From the NCBI GenBank assembly GCA_900553855.1, contig USFG01000023.1, positions 1 through 5,339 on the forward strand: a DNA stretch of 5,339 nucleotides. Direction: 5' to 3'. The notes beneath the pieces were generated by a model. That model worked only from the letters and a program-made list of their open reading frames with translations. It was not told the origin of the DNA and searched no databases. Origin of the DNA: an uncultured Mycoplasmatota bacterium (GTDB lineage Bacteria > Bacillota_I > Bacilli_A > RF39 > UBA660). Both the position numbers and the translations under genes were made by a program. Below are positions 5,129 through 5,339 of the stretch, piece by piece (within the stretch, counting starts at the first letter, position 1; every line of letters begins with the position of its first letter).

Positions 5129-5179
5129 CATACCTCCTCACAAATAATAAACGAAATGCAATTTACTCCTTGTATATTA

Positions 5180-5185
5180 ATTATA
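5180..5185 (-). promoter_or_regulatory. Extended -10 promoter of the metallopeptidase operon
   Basis: Minus strand: consensus TATAAT (5185-5180), preceded by TGA, an extended -10. The -35 at 17-bp spacing, TTCTGA, is poor, so the promoter would rely on the extended -10. A perfect TTGACA lies further upstream (5240-5235), but only weak -10 candidates (TTTAAA/TTAAAA) sit at proper spacing from it, so the extended -10 is preferred. The leader is about 45 nt and ends in AGGAGG. Confidence 0.65.
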
Positions 5186-5248
5186 TCATAAATTTTCCGA
5201 TTTCAGAAATGTTTTAAATATGGTCGTTTTTAGATGTCAATAATTTAG

Positions 5249-5276
5249 AAAAAAAGACCAATATAAAATTGATCTT
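5249..5276 (-). terminator. Terminator of the gene at the right edge
   Basis: Minus strand: AAGATCAAT (5276-5268) pairs with ATTGGTCTT (5262-5254) over 9 bp with one G-U; loop TTTAT; then a T-run (5253-5249). It lies 22 nt after the stop of the partial frame at the window edge and isolates the metallopeptidase operon from it. Confidence 0.87.
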
Positions 5277-5298
5277 ATTTATAAAATATATTATTAAT

Positions 5299-5339
5299 TT
5301 AACATTTCCCACCGTTATCTTCAAAATATGATTCAATAT
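5299..5339 (-). CDS. C-terminal end of an unidentified protein (partial)
   Basis: The minus strand reads in frame IESYFEDNGGKC and a TAA stop at 5301-5299, followed 22 nt on by a good intrinsic terminator. The terminator and the plausible composition suggest the true end of a leftward gene whose body lies outside the window. Twelve residues are too few to identify it. Confidence 0.55.
   Translation of the reverse strand, partial: IESYFEDNGGKC

Overview
The window is very AT-rich and encodes its proteins with the standard code: the tryptophan tRNA has a CCA anticodon, and the Trp codons checked are TGG. The start of the 16S rRNA (minus strand, left edge), strong AGGAGG-type ribosome binding sites, a class B sortase and a VirD4-type coupling protein fragment point to a low-GC Gram-positive, most like an uncultured gut member of the Bacilli/Mollicutes-related lineages. 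That placement is inference from composition and gene families.

Region 1 (1-1300). The left edge holds the first ~52 nt of a 16S rRNA gene read leftward. About 570 bp of gene-free DNA precedes it and forms an elaborate rRNA promoter and leader region: three sigma-A type promoters in tandem, each with 17-bp spacing and a TGn extended -10. The two distal ones lie in a diverged tandem duplication of about 195 bp that contains a 37-bp identical block. Each promoter is followed by a TCTTTGAAAA element resembling the rrn antitermination boxA, and a terminator-like hairpin sits between the first two promoters. Upstream of this, also leftward, is a DUF402-family gene (nucleoside phosphatase-like), with no terminator of its own before the rRNA promoters. 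Its promoter is back-to-back with the promoter of the next, rightward gene.

Region 2 (1301-2623). A class B sortase with an unusually long hydrophobic N-terminus ends at a strong terminator. A tRNA-Trp gene with its own promoter and terminator follows. Both units read rightward.

Region 3 (2624-3361). A broken VirD4/TraG-type coupling protein gene (minus strand) stops shortly after its Walker A motif and ends in an unrelated tail. It sits behind another unit's terminator with no visible promoter and a poor start, so it looks like a relic of a conjugative element next to the tRNA.

Region 4 (3332-5339). A leftward two-gene unit encodes a membrane-anchored extracellular zinc metallopeptidase (InlB B-repeat, Asn/Thr-rich linker, HEIMH protease domain) and a small membrane-anchored protein, with a recognisable promoter and terminator. 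At the right edge is the last piece of another leftward gene with its own terminator. The sortase and the metallopeptidase both belong to the cell surface, but nothing in the window shows that they act on the same substrate.
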